DNA of 64,000 nt, taken from Dichotomocladium elegans (taxonomy: Eukaryota; Mucoromycota; Mucoromycetes; Mucorales; Lichtheimiaceae). Shown here piece by piece: positions 1 to 10,938 of the stretch. The notes beneath the pieces are model-generated. The model worked only from the letters and a program-made list of their open reading frames with translations. It made no database searches and was not told the origin of the DNA. The stretch lies in NCBI GenBank assembly GCA_025716815.1, contig JAIXMN010000004.1, forward strand, positions 434,001 to 498,000. Reading direction: 5' to 3'. Position numbers and translations under genes: made by a program. Numbering within the stretch: position 1 is the first letter of the stretch; each line of letters starts with the position of its first letter.

Positions 1-240
1 GCAAATCCACATATATATCCTTCTACATTCTGAAATGAGCAAGGTCATGTCGTTGATGAGGAAATGTACTCACATCAACCCGTTTGTTCTCACACAGAAT
101 GTCTGCGTAGTCTATCTTGCAGGGGAAACCCTGATCTTACTGACACGCATATCGCCAAGCTGAAGGGTACAAATATTTAGATGAAAGAAGCAAACTTTGA
201 GCACGACTACGCTGACAAAGATAGACTCTGTTTGTTTTTG
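1..240 (+). mobile_element. 5' fragment of a Tc1/mariner-like element (relic)
   Basis: Low but clear nucleotide similarity to the 5' part of copy C (about 23700-24000): the shared order is 'acattctgaaatgagc', the 'gtcgttgatga' block, 'gaaatgtactc', 'ccgtttgttctc', 'atctgcgtag' and 'atgaaagaagca'. Several indels destroy the frame and nothing of the catalytic domain follows. It is truncated by the window edge, so the true 5' end is not visible. Confidence 0.6.
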
Positions 241-1801
241 GATTATAAAAGTGAACTCTATATTTTGTTGCTGCCTCCTCTCGGTGTGAATCCGCCTTTT
301 TCCATTAAGTCAATCAGTCACAGAAATAAACTACACGCGAATAAACAAAGGGCCGATACGACATGACACTCAGCTGTTTTACGTTTAGGTTGACAAATAA
401 GGAGGGTTGGAAAGGATCTGTTTTGAAACGAATGGGAAGAAGTAGCAGTATGCATTAAGGAGGCTATAGATCAACCAGAGCTTCGGTTGCTTTCATCAAG
501 TCAATCAATCACCAAAAATAGAATCGAAAAGAAAGGCACAGTATCGTCAAGGAGGCCTTGTCAGCCTTCGGCTTTTCTCATCCGAATATAACCATACTCT
601 TGCTTGTTTATCTCTACTCTGTCCACATTCCATGGATGAACGGGAGGTTCACGGTTGAAAAAAGTCGTCATTCATAGTAACCTACTTCCTATAAATACTG
701 GACGGTTGAGAAATCTGATACTCATTGAATTCCAGCCTGACGCTCTCTTCCATGTTCTCATCCGGTATGATCACCCGTATTGATGAGCCATGGAAGAGAG
801 TGGCTCTTGGACGCGCTTTTGCTCCTTCTCTCTGCGGTCTCTGGCCCCATTCCACTTGTTCCTCTGCTGCCGCCATTCTCCGGTGTGCTGCACATTTCTT
901 CTGTCTCTCGCTCTCGGTTATCACTGGTCTACCCATGATAACTCCTGGTTCCTTTTGGACCCTTGAGTGTAAGTTGAATGGGTATTGTTTTCAGCTGTAC
1001 CATGGGTATCCATCTATTGACGCGAACTCTTCTCGTCTACCGAGACGGCAACTTGTACAATTTATGAGTCTACTTTTCGAAATTTTATTTTGGGACATGA
1101 GAGTGGCTTCTTTAACTATCCTTATTATTTGCGCGCGAGGTCTTTTCTACTTAGTGTACTCTTTTACCGCCTTTAGAAAAAAAAACAGGGAACTTTTTGA
1201 ATGGTTGACTGCGTATCCGATCACAGATGGGAACCACCAGACATCCAAAGCACTTGCAACAAGCAGAATCGAGACAGCTTGAGGAGGTGGATATGAAGTT
1301 GCTTCTTTTTGAACATAGTAATGCAATTGCGTGTATCGGGTGGCTTATCTATCTTAGCTAAGTTGCGTTGCCCTTCCATTTCTTTTGAGATACCACCATA
1401 ACTTCCACTCGAAGTGATGCGGGAGAGCATCAGTGGCCGAAAAACACCGCCCCTCTTCGTCTGGTCGGCCCACCTATTGGGGGCAACGTAGTGGAACAAG
1501 GCAAGGCCCCAACTGGGATGAAAATTTTTTAGACTTGGGTAGGCAAAAATTAGCTGGGCAATAGAATGGAAAAAGTGGGCCATCGCTTGTTTTATCTGAT
1601 AATTGCCATACCATTTTATTGCTGTACATACACTCGACTCCATACTATCCAGAAACACTCCTTCCTCATTCTCCTCCTGCACGCGCTACACCTTTCCCTT
1701 TCCTTAACCCAACGCCTCATTTTAGTTCTCATTCCAATTCTGCCCATTCTTGCCGTCCTGCATTATAACAGCACTTTCCGTTTTCCAATCAAAGCAAACA
1801 A
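241..1801. other. Region without a convincing gene
   Basis: Open frames here are short, overlap on both strands and show no family I recognise. A minus-strand frame at 682-936 (84 codons, basic and acidic stretches) is the most protein-like but has no supporting motif. The last 120 bases before 1802 are pyrimidine-rich and are probably the 5' leader of the next gene. Confidence 0.4.
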
Positions 1802-2953
1802 ATGCCTGGCAAACAGCTAAAGACCAGCAAGATCGTAATGGACAATAATGAACGCGGCAAGAAGCTACAAACTCCTCTTACTTCCTCTTACGCAAATGCG
1901 TCTCGCTGGATGGCAAAAGTCAGCAGCGATTCACGACCAACCAGCCCAACCGGCACAGGTGCTCTCTCGGACGAGAAATCCCCTAGTTTCTTCAATTCAG
2001 GTGACGACGTGAAAAAGAAGCGCTCTGCATGGAACGACTCGAACAACGTAAAAAAAAAAGTGATGTCTGCCTCGCTCCCCTGTGGCGAAGATCCTTTTGC
2101 AGGCATGAATACTCGCGTCGACTATCAACAAGAAATAGAGCGACTCAAAGCACTGGTGCCCAAGGTTGAAAAAAAGGTTAAGGCAGCAGCAGTAGCTGCA
2201 GCAAGGCCTAATAAATCTACGGCCTTCGATTTTAACAAGCAACCTCAGCGTCTGTGGCCTGACGCTGCGGCTCGGGAAGTGTCCACCAAGGTTCGTTCTT
2301 CCTCCAGGCTTTCGACTGACGGAGAGCTTGACCCGGTAAACTCCGCCATCGATAATGCCGTCACAAGCTCGGATGGCAGTCCAAGTAGCACTACCGAGCC
2401 GACTCTGCTCACTGGTACTTCAGCCCCTGCTGTGGATATGAGCACATCATCTACAGACGAGGAGGCGGAGGAAGAAGAAGAGAATCCGCCCGGGCATGTC
2501 ATCACCGAAGAAGAAAAGCTGCGCTTCCTGGAGTTTGTGCGTAGTTGGACGGGATGCTGGCAAGGATGGGACAGAACCAGTACTGCCGCCACCGCCATTG
2601 CCAATGGCAATAACAACAGCATGTCCTTTCCAGTCACTAAAGATAGCTCCCTCTGGGCGGGTCGATCACCATGGGAACATGAACCCATTGTCACCAGGCG
2701 CCCAGAATTTTCCTCCGCCCACCTTCGCCACATCCAATCCGATTCATCCACATCCTCATTCGCTTACGACCCATATTTACCTTTCCTCCACAGCAAATCT
2801 GCTCACCCTTCCGTACCCACTACTACCTCTAGATATTACGGCGAGTCCCTTTATTCTCAATATGATCCCCAGCCAGTAGGCACTATCGGGGAGAAATACC
2901 GACAACCCAGCACCTATCGCCGTGACAACGGCTTTGGCGTCTTTGTGGTATAG
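1802..2953 (+). CDS. Hypothetical low-complexity protein, 383 aa, single exon
   Basis: I do not recognise a family. The frame is open for 383 codons with an ATG just after a pyrimidine-rich leader. The protein looks mostly disordered: Ser/Thr/Pro-rich N-terminus, a Lys-rich stretch near 70-85, a short helix with heptad-like leucines near 105-135 (DYQQEIERLKALVPKVEKK), a run of Asp/Glu near 218-227, then the most structured-looking segment (EEKLRFLEFVRSWTGCWQGW, about 235-255), followed by a Ser/Tyr-rich tail. No signal peptide or membrane segment is visible. The acidic run and aromatic motif suggest a short interaction module, but this is inference. Codon use resembles the neighbouring genes, so it is probably real. 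Confidence 0.6.
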   Translation: MPGKQLKTSKIVMDNNERGKKLQTPLTSSYANASRWMAKVSSDSRPTSPTGTGALSDEKSPSFFNSGDDVKKKRSAWNDSNNVKKKVMSASLPCGEDPFAGMNTRVDYQQEIERLKALVPKVEKKVKAAAVAAARPNKSTAFDFNKQPQRLWPDAAAREVSTKVRSSSRLSTDGELDPVNSAIDNAVTSSDGSPSSTTEPTLLTGTSAPAVDMSTSSTDEEAEEEEENPPGHVITEEEKLRFLEFVRSWTGCWQGWDRTSTAATAIANGNNNSMSFPVTKDSSLWAGRSPWEHEPIVTRRPEFSSAHLRHIQSDSSTSSFAYDPYLPFLHSKSAHPSVPTTTSRYYGESLYSQYDPQPVGTIGEKYRQPSTYRRDNGFGVFVV

Positions 2954-4003
2954 ACATCTCCATCCCCTGTTCTCTTCCATTTTGTTTCTTTCTTTTTTTC
3001 GCTCGCACTAGTTCTCCACTTTCTCCTCTATTGCTTCTTGCAACCCATTGCTATTATAATATTGTACGTAGTTCCTTTTTGCATTTTCTCCGAAAAACAT
3101 ACATTTATCATTTGTCATATAAAATACAAAATTCCTCTTGTTATTGTTGATGCCCCCACGTGCTCTTAAACGTCAATAGCAAAATACGTTTTCGTGAGGA
3201 TGGAAGCCGGCTCATTCCATACTCAGATTGAGCTGTTCACGAATCGACATTTTGCAAACAATAAGGCGGTCCCAATGGGCTGCGTCACACAATCGAATAT
3301 CCGTTCCAATATGTCAACCATGACAGTTACTACCTGGAACAGCACCATATTAATAATAATATTTACCGTCTGTCCATTACGATAACCACAATCATGAGAT
3401 CTGTCCTCTTGGAGTTTTTCTAAAATCTTCCCCGAGAAAAAAGAAGCGAGAGAAGGAAAAAAGTGGGACGGTTGAGTAATTTCATCTGTTAAAAATCAGT
3501 TACCAGTAACCCCAGCCAGATGTTGGACAAAAACGACAGGACGATGACGATCGATTGTGCGCGTTAGAGACGGTCCTTCCCTTCCCTAACACATTCCTAT
3601 TTTATTTCAGAGCGTAGTCACAGGACAATGACCGGTATGGTGGTAGTCAGCTAAATAGAATGAGTCGATGTAAGTGGCTTATGCTAGGGTATTGAACCAA
3701 GCTGAACGGGGGAGACAAACTTGCCTTTCTTTAATGTGGGCTGGATTCGAAGATAAAAAGAGAGAAACTGAACGCACCCTGTTAATGAGTGAGTGAGTGT
3801 GGGTAGGTGGCCTTTTTCTTTTTTTGCTCATTTTCCCTTTTTCCAGACCCCATTTCCTTTTTCTTTTCCTTTCTCTCTCTCTCTTTCTTTCTTTTTCTTT
3901 TTGCTCTTGGCTCCCCGTCCTGAGTTGATCTCTTTATCGCTTGCCTACTGACTCCTCTTGCTGCTTGCCTGACTAGCAGTGTCGACGTTATTGGCGCACA
4001 GTC
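2954..4003. promoter_or_regulatory. Intergenic region and probable promoter/5' leader of velvet gene A
   Basis: No gene seen. About 3822-3910 is a strong C/T tract (long runs of T with CTCTCT and CTTTCTTT) on the coding strand immediately upstream of the velvet gene. Pyrimidine tracts like this are common in fungal core promoters and 5' leaders. No clear TATA box is seen close to the start. Confidence 0.35.
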
Positions 4004-5650
4004 ATGTTGCCGTCAGGATATTTTAAAGACGAGGACAGTGACCAAGAACAGAAGGCAACACCAACCACCTTTCCAGAGACCCACCTCACCCCCGCACCGC
4101 CGTTTAACAATCCCCCTCAACATCCCATAAACTCATCCCGATATCTCGCTGGTTATGGGACCGAGCCCGACTACTACTCGTACATGATCCATCCGTTTCA
4201 GCCGATAAGTTTCTCACCAAGCAGAGGTTTGTCGGCTGCGCTCTTGCTTCTTTTGTAGATTACTGATTGGAAACTAGGAAAAGACGAATCTATCGACAGT
4301 CTGTCCCACTCATCTGAACCTGTTTCGACCACCAGGCTCACAGAAGAAACCATGCTGTCGCTGACAGGTCATTCAAACCAGACGTACTCGCAGCAACAGC
4401 AACAGCAACAGCATGAGCATGAGCAAGAGGAACAGTTCTGGATTCCCGCTATTCCCACAGACAATTGCTTCGTCCCTGGTTATGAGCAACGCGAGCAGGA
4501 TCTTTTTGGGCGCCTGGTTTCGATGGCCCGATCGCCTGCTAGTACGAACCAAACAAACACATGGTATCCCCTGTCCTCGTCGTCATGGGTGCCCGAGTTT
4601 GATTTGGATATGGGAGAAGGAACGAGCAATTACATGTCTGCAGGACTCCCCAAGCCGCGAATCGTCCCATCTCAAGACGCGCGGCGAGGCTTCATGTATA
4701 TACATATACATATACATATAGAGCACGGCCAGATCGATTTTTCTATGGAAGACTGACATCGGTCATGCTACTAGGCAATATGAAGTTCAGATCGTTCAGC
4801 AACCATCCCGCGCACGATCATGCGGATTCAGTGACAAGGACCGGCGACCAATCTCTCCTGCACCGATCCTGCAGCTTATTGTGAGAGGGCTCGACGGAGC
4901 GATTGTGCAGCCGCAGTAAAGTTTTGCGAGAAGCAATCGTAGTAGAAGGTCAGGCCATACTCACGTGTCCTAGAGACGTAGATACCTCGTTCCTGCTCAT
5001 GCAATGCGACTGTCGTGATGCGATTACCAAAAAACCGGCCAGTATAGTTCTTTATCCTGCCTCTGAGAAACAACAAAGGAAAGAAACACCGAGGGGAATG
5101 AGTAACCTTGTGGGTGCATGCATCGCATCGCCCGCAAAATTATATAATGAACAGGGTGAACTCGGAATATACTTCATCTTCCCCGAACTGTCGGTGCGCT
5201 CGGAAGGCCGATTCTGCCTCGCGTTTTTGCTTTTGAATATTGGAACGTAAGAATCATACTCACATGCAGATATACACACACTTCCACATCCACAGGATAG
5301 CAGCAAGATTCATAATGCTCCAATCAAAAGGTCAAATACGCCTCGCGTTGTAAATACAGAAACTATAAGTCATGTTTTAACGACGACCTTTTCGGACGTG
5401 TTCACATCATATACGGCAAAGCGTTTTCCAGGAGTTATCCGTATGTTTCTGAACATCAGGCCCCTCGTTGTAAAACATGAACTAAATAAACCTACGGATG
5501 TACGTAGCACCCACCGCTCTATCAAAGTGCTTTGGCAGCCAGGGCATCAAAATACCAACTCGACGGGACACTAGAACGAAGCAGATCACGACAAAAGATT
5601 CCATCGCTGAAAACCATGCCAACGACAGCGACAATGACGAATACAAGTGA
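4004..5650 (+). CDS. Velvet-domain regulator A (VeA/VelB/VosA family), 445 aa, 6 exons
   Basis: Velvet proteins are fungal transcription regulators with an NF-kB-like DNA-binding fold that form homo- and heterodimers coupling development, light response and metabolism. Exons: 4004-4226, 4278-4695, 4775-4915, 4974-5246, 5301-5440, 5508-5650, all phase-consistent, with introns of 51-79 nt. The N-terminal half is low-complexity with a polyQ stretch (about 103-110) and a His/Glu-rich run. The velvet domain starts about residue 215 (QYEVQIVQQPSRARSCGF), then DKDRRPISPAPILQL, a central DVDTSF / CDCRDA block, NLVGACIASPAKLYNEQGEL, IFPELSVRSEGRF, and ends with YTAKRFPGV and TALSKCFGSQGIKIPTRR. The C-terminus is short and acidic. 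Subfamily cannot be fixed by eye. A second velvet gene lies 16 kb away on the other strand. Confidence 0.9.
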
Positions 5651-6012
5651 AAAGATCCACAAGGATATATTACTCAATCGGCCTCGGGGAGTTTGTGGAC
5701 ACGAATAAAGGTTATCCTCTTTGTAGAGAAGTCGCTCACGGCATTCTAGTTAACTCTGGCCTCGGGCAGTCTGTTCATCACAATTCCATCCCCTCGCCTA
5801 CCCCTTGCAGAAACCAAGTATTAAAAAAAAAAGAACAGTGATAGCTTGCGACCTTTCCGCACGCACCATCCGTTCGGGGTAGAACTCTATCCCCCCCCCC
5901 AATTTGACATGTTATTTAGCTTCAGCCCTCTTTTTTTAGGGTACCCTTCCCTTTTCCTTCTCTCGGACTTACACAATCGCTCCTTTTCCATTCTTCGTCA
6001 CCCGCTATTCCC
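5651..6012. other. Short intergenic region with a poly-C run
   Basis: Separates the velvet gene stop from the next ATG. It holds a run of ten C at about 5890-5899 and CT-rich sequence. No gene is seen. Confidence 0.3.
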
Positions 6013-8473
6013 ATGTCTTCCACTAGAAACGCCAAATCGTCAACTCCCAAATTTTGGAAAAAGTTCAGCCTCGGCAAGAAATCAACAACAGGTCGGCTCC
6101 TGTTCACTGCCAGATCTCTACCCCTTTAGCATTTATAAAATTCTCCAGTCTGACAACTTGCGTGTTCCATTAGTCCCTGTGACGCCTGAACCGGACCGCG
6201 CCGCTGATGTCGACGATGACCGGTCGCTTAAAAGCAAACGGCTGAGGTAAGAGCGTACGAGGAGGCCGATGTAGCGTGCTCTGTTTTAAACTTACCTCTA
6301 TTCACGTCCGCCGCAAAGTGGGGTGTTTCCGCATAAACGTCATAGCGTAAGTTCATTACGGGGGCGTCAACCACAGCAGCAAGAACCTGTTCCACCTACA
6401 CCATCCACACTGCCGCCGTTTTCTCTACCTGTCGCGCCGAGTATTGTAACGACCAGTAGCGGAGAGGCTCCTGCGCACCACGTGGAAGAAACGTACCCAG
6501 TTCGTAATGTTGTGTTTCATGTGCCTGTTGTATATTACGGGCAATTGCTCACATCAAAATTACTATAGTTCCGGCGCAGCCTATATCCTCATCTACTCAA
6601 GCCCCGTTATCCGCAGCTGATATAGATAATAACAACCCGGCTACTGTTGCCTCACGCTTGAATGCAGTATCACCACCATCCCATTCATCAACAATAGCAT
6701 CATCGTCGTCACCGCCATCACCTTCGCCATCACCTGTTGCTCCTGTAAACACCACTGATGTTGAAGAAACGCTCAATGTTACACATATTTCCAACCGTGC
6801 GGAACAACCAGAACCGACACCCGAACCTTCCCTGCCGGCCGAGCCTCGCTCCAATGCATCTCATTCGACACGCATAGAAGCGCCTGTACCCACAACCGGG
6901 CTCCGTCCGGGTTCCAGCAAGAGTTCTTCGTCTTTAAGTAGTCAGGCCTCGTCCTCGATCTGTACTCAGCATCAACAACGACAGCAACCCACGCAACTCC
7001 GGAAGCCTTCTAAAATACCGGGAAAGGATGCTAAAATCAAGGAGGCAAAAAGTAAACTTGAGGCTGGAATGATTCAACAAAAAGCTAGTGGCAACAGCGA
7101 GGACGCTGGCAGCGATGAGGATCCACAGACGACGATTCAAAAGCTCAGAGAAGAGCTTGAAGGACAACGATCAATTATTCTAGTGTTACAGCGCCAAAAA
7201 GAAGGTAATATATACACGTTGCAATTAGTCGGAAAGCATCTGGCACCAATCCACTACCCGCCTGCATAGCTGTCGCGAAAGATCTCGACTATTTCAACCA
7301 GATGTTGGACGAGATGATGGAAGAAAAAGATGCGCTTCAGCTAAAATACGAAGAAGAGAAGGTAGCTCAGACCCTCATTGCAGTGCCGAGAATTTGGATT
7401 AATTCGATGCTCGTTAGGAAAAGAACAAGAGCCGAGAAGAAGATCTGAATGTTCTTCTCGAGAAACTTCGGTCGAGCAACGACATCGCCCGGTACGTCAC
7501 ACATTATTAATGGTCAATCCAAATGGTGATGTGGCTAAGATTTTTATTGTAGGACCAAGTCCGCTGAGGCGGCCCATTGGAAGGCTGAAGTCGAGGTAGC
7601 AATGAAGCTTGGAATATATATATCATTTTCAACGATAATCAATATCGCTATTGTATTATTAGACCATCCAGAAGGAAGCACAACAGAACCAAGAAGACAT
7701 GAATCTCAGATTAAAGAACAAAAACAGAGAGATCGAGATGCTCAAGGTATGACAGTCAACAAATCTTGTATGTAACCGGAGAGAGCCTTCATGTTTATCG
7801 AGTAATAGGCCGAACTATCTCAAGCACACGACCATATAGGCGTCTTAAAGTCTACTATGGACCAACTCATCCAATCGCAAGCTATGGCTAGAGAGAACAG
7901 CCCGTCTACACAGCCTAGGTAAGGGGCCTCGTGTCTTTTTATTCATTTCGCTACTTGTGATGCTCATTCTGCATAGCATGGAAACACCCACCGCATCTCC
8001 GCATACCAAGCACGCTGACCCACCCGAGCAGCGTGCTAGTCCTGAGCTTGGTAGCCCGGAGGCTCTTTCTATACGACGAAACAGCCTTAGCCAACCACTA
8101 CCAACCTCCTCCACCCCTCGACCGTCGATTCCTGTTCGGAAAAATGCCAAAAACAGCCATATATACAATACCCTTCAATCATCACTTACCAGAAATGAGT
8201 CCGATGCTCGTAACGAGCACCACGATCTAGACAATCAGCTACTCAAACTCACGCAAGAAAAGGAGAAGGTAGGGCTGACTATAGATAGTGAGGACAAGAA
8301 GAGGACGACACTCTACCCTAACACCACGAAAATAGCTTCAGTCAGATTACAGCAAGATTCCTCTTTCGGGTGGCGGTCCTATGTCGCGCAGACGGAAAGA
8401 AGAGCTGGAAGAAATGCTGGACGAAGTCGATTCGCAATTGAGTCGTGTAAAGCAGAAGATTCGACGGTCATGA
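6013..8473 (+). CDS. Coiled-coil protein of unknown function, 601 aa, 11 exons
   Basis: Exons: 6013-6091, 6174-6246, 6319-6503, 6569-7204, 7270-7361, 7418-7491, 7553-7595, 7663-7746, 7809-7918, 7977-8268, 8336-8473. All ten introns keep phase. Layout: a basic N-terminus (FWKKFSLGKK), a long Pro/Ser/Thr-rich disordered region (about 50-260), then several coiled-coil helices split over small exons (TIQKLREELEGQRSIILVLQ, YFNQMLDEMMEEKDALQLKY, a stretch ending in KNREIEMLK), a Ser/Pro-rich linker, and a conserved-looking C-terminus (LQSDYSKIPLSGGGPMSRRR, then KEELEEMLDEVDSQLSRVKQ). The C-terminal motif followed by a short amphipathic helix looks like a family signature, but I cannot name it with confidence. 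A scaffold or cytoskeleton-associated role would be inference only. Confidence 0.8.
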
Positions 8474-8579
8474 ATCCAATTTATTTTATTTATTCCTTTA
8501 CCTTTTTTAATTGATATGTTATTATTATATTCCATTTCCCATCTCGAAACCACAATTCAGTTGGCGCATACATTAAGGA

Positions 8580-8830
8580 ACAAGGTACGGTGCATGTCAA
8601 CTCACCTCTCTATAAATACAATGTATCATTCCGAAATGAACTACCTGTTTTTTTTTCTTTTAAAAAAAAAGCACAGGGATATGTTGACGAGTATGGATGC
8701 CCTGGGTTAATGGACTATATCATTATTGAGGAGATGTGCTTTCTTCAACCTATTTGTTTCCCCCGCAGGATATGCTTTGCATACAGTCAGTCTGAGATAT
8801 TTGCTAGGCATATATATATTCCTAGGACAC
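8580..8830 (+). mobile_element. Highly diverged Tc1/mariner 5' relic
   Basis: The order 'ctctctataaata', 'cattccgaaatgaac', a poly-T run, 'atgttgacgagtatgg', 'ccctgggttaatggac', 'tattgaggagatgtgc', 'aacctatttgtt' and 'ggatatgctttgcat' follows that of the 5' region of copy C (23660-23870). It is much more decayed than copies C and D and has no catalytic part. Confidence 0.45.
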
Positions 8831-9474
8831 CGAAATTCTGATATAGGGAATACGTACAAGGGGGTCACCGAAGCAAACCCGATACAATAGCAATAAAATG
8901 GGAACGGTTTTTCTTTCACATCCTTTAGATATTCAACGAGAACCTCAAAACACACACGCTATGATACCGATGTATCTGCAGAGAGAAAGAAGAATGTCGA
9001 TGCGTAGCTGGCTGTCGGCACCTTCTATGAACAGTCGCTTCTCTCTGGTAATACGAGTCCAAAAGACACCCAGGGGCTACATCATCTTCCGTCTGCTCTG
9101 CACATTGCTTTCATGCACTGGTATAAAACCCTCCTATGGTTTGCTTTATTATTACAACAAGAAAGGGAGATATGGGTTCCGCCCACTCACCCCCCCCCGG
9201 GCGACACCTCAAATATACTCATCTCTTCCTTTGACTATCTGTCCTGGTTATCGCTAGGATACACATAGTGCTCTGTGGAGGCGAAATAAAAGCATGCTTC
9301 TAGTCGACTTGGGAATTTTGATCGCTTGGTGCGAAATTATTTTTCATGTATGAATATGATGGTGTTGTACGACCATGTTTTATCTTATAGATATAGTATT
9401 TTAGGCATTATTCCCCACTCAGAAAGAAAACACACAACATTTTGATTATTTTATTTTAAAGCCTATACAGGAGT
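8831..9474. other. Intergenic, nothing recognised
   Basis: No frame with family resemblance. A C-run near 9190 and AT-rich sequence near 9310-9470 are probably the 3' flank of the ribosomal protein gene that ends at 9475 on the minus strand. Confidence 0.3.
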
Positions 9475-10383
9475 TTAATGACCGAGAGCAGCAAGGGCGC
9501 TGTTGATGTCCTTGAGGGCATCAGCCTTGGAGGCGATGGCCTTCTTTTCAATGGCAGCAAGGGCGGACTTGCGCTGGTAGTAAGCAGCAGACTTGGCCTT
9601 GCGCTTCTCCTCAAGCTTAGCAACAACATCCTGGTACTTCCAGCCAACTTCCTGGGAAATACGGCCGAGGGTGGTGTACTTGCGGCCGGGCTTCAAGCGC
9701 TGGACACGGAGGGCGGCAGGGATGACGACACGCTTGACCTTGTCGTAGGGAGGGGGAACACCCTCAAAGAGCTTGATGCGCTCCAAAGCGGCAGCACCAC
9801 GGGCGGTCTTGTGGGGAATCATACCGCGGATAGCCTTGTAGAGGATACGCGAAGGAGCACGGAAATGGAAGGGACCACCACGGCGAGGGTTGACGCGGTT
9901 CTGCTTGTGAAGGTAAGCGTGGTACTTGACTGCATAGAGGAGTATTGTGCGTACATACAAAAAAAACGCAGGAAGTCAATCATACACATTCTTTTTTTTT
10001 TGTCAGAAAGAGAAAGAGAGAAAAGAGACAGCGTGCGTGCACTTGTGGATGTCTGATTTCGTGAAGGTGGACATATAGACGGATATGTACACCCCTCCCT
10101 TATCTCTTATACTCTTTCGATTCATAGACACATACGTTTGTTGCGGAAGAACTCGCCAGAGACGTTCAATTCCTCGCAGCGGACGACAACGACCTTCTGA
10201 CCGCTGAGGGCCTGCTTGGACACAATCGAAGCGAGACGGCCAAGGAGATGACCCTTGCCATCAATGACAACAACCTGTGCATGGTTGTCGTTCAGTCTCA
10301 ATCTTTTTTTTGTAATTTTTTTTTTTTGCTGTTGCTCATGGGTCGAAAGCAGGTGCGAAGCTAACCTTTTCAAAAGTCGACAT
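9475..10383 (-). CDS. RPL16: Large-subunit ribosomal protein uL13 (L13a/Rpl16), 203 aa, 3 exons
   Basis: Cytosolic 60S subunit protein. Exons in transcript order: 10366-10383, 10136-10274, 9475-9929, with introns of 91 and 206 nt. The first exon codes only six residues (MSTFEK), which is why the start is easily missed. Recognised motifs: [16 protein letters not shown] at the N-terminus, [18 protein letters not shown], then KNRVNP-type and [19 protein letters not shown], and [56 protein letters not shown]. Length matches the eukaryotic family (about 200). The long second intron and the short first exon resemble the structure of highly expressed ribosomal protein genes. Confidence 0.96.
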
Positions 10384-10938
10384 GTCGTACGGGTACAAGT
10401 AAAAAGAGAAGGAAAAAAATTGGCCGTGAGCCTCACCAACGCAAAATTCTTCGTATGGCTGGTGGCTTAGATCGGACTTGGACGTTCAGAAAAAATCAGA
10501 AGCGCGCGCGAGAGAGAGCTCAGGGTCGTCGACAAAAGGGAAAAGCGGAGGCCCAAATTCTCCCGCCACGTTGCTTCCAATCCAACTGATAAAAACCCAA
10601 CGCAGCATTTAATATTTAGACGTTATCTCTGCTAAGCACGAGTTGGACGAAAAGCTAAATAACATCCAAAAAATAGTAACAGGAACATGATCCCAGTCTC
10701 TTAGAGAAATAGCCCTCGATAGAGCAGGGAGCCATCTGCAGACGGCACAGTTGCGGTTAGTGAATCCATACAACGACTACCAGTTTGGAAATACAGAGGA
10801 GAGAAAAAACTGGTTGGAAATAATGTATTGCTTCTCATTTTTTTTCGAGTCTGCTTAAGCAACAGGGATGGAATTGCGTGATTTACAGAATGACAGAGGT
10901 ACACGAGAAAAGGTTCGGTAGCGTCAGAAACAAAAGAG
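10384..10938. other. Intergenic region upstream of uL13 and downstream of the membrane-protein gene
   Basis: Head of the uL13 promoter (10384-10500 is AC/CG-mixed with a GCGCGCGCGAGAGAGAG patch at about 10502-10519) followed by the presumptive 3' flank of the gene ending at 10939. No coding signal is seen. Confidence 0.3.

Noticed and set aside
682..936. 84-codon minus-strand frame beginning MGRPVITESERQKKCAAHRR
   Set aside because: Protein-like but with no known domain, splice-site support or continuation; an equally long frame overlaps it on the other strand.
9478..10056. 192-codon plus-strand frame opposite the uL13 gene
   Set aside because: Shadow of the strongly biased codons of the ribosomal protein on the minus strand.
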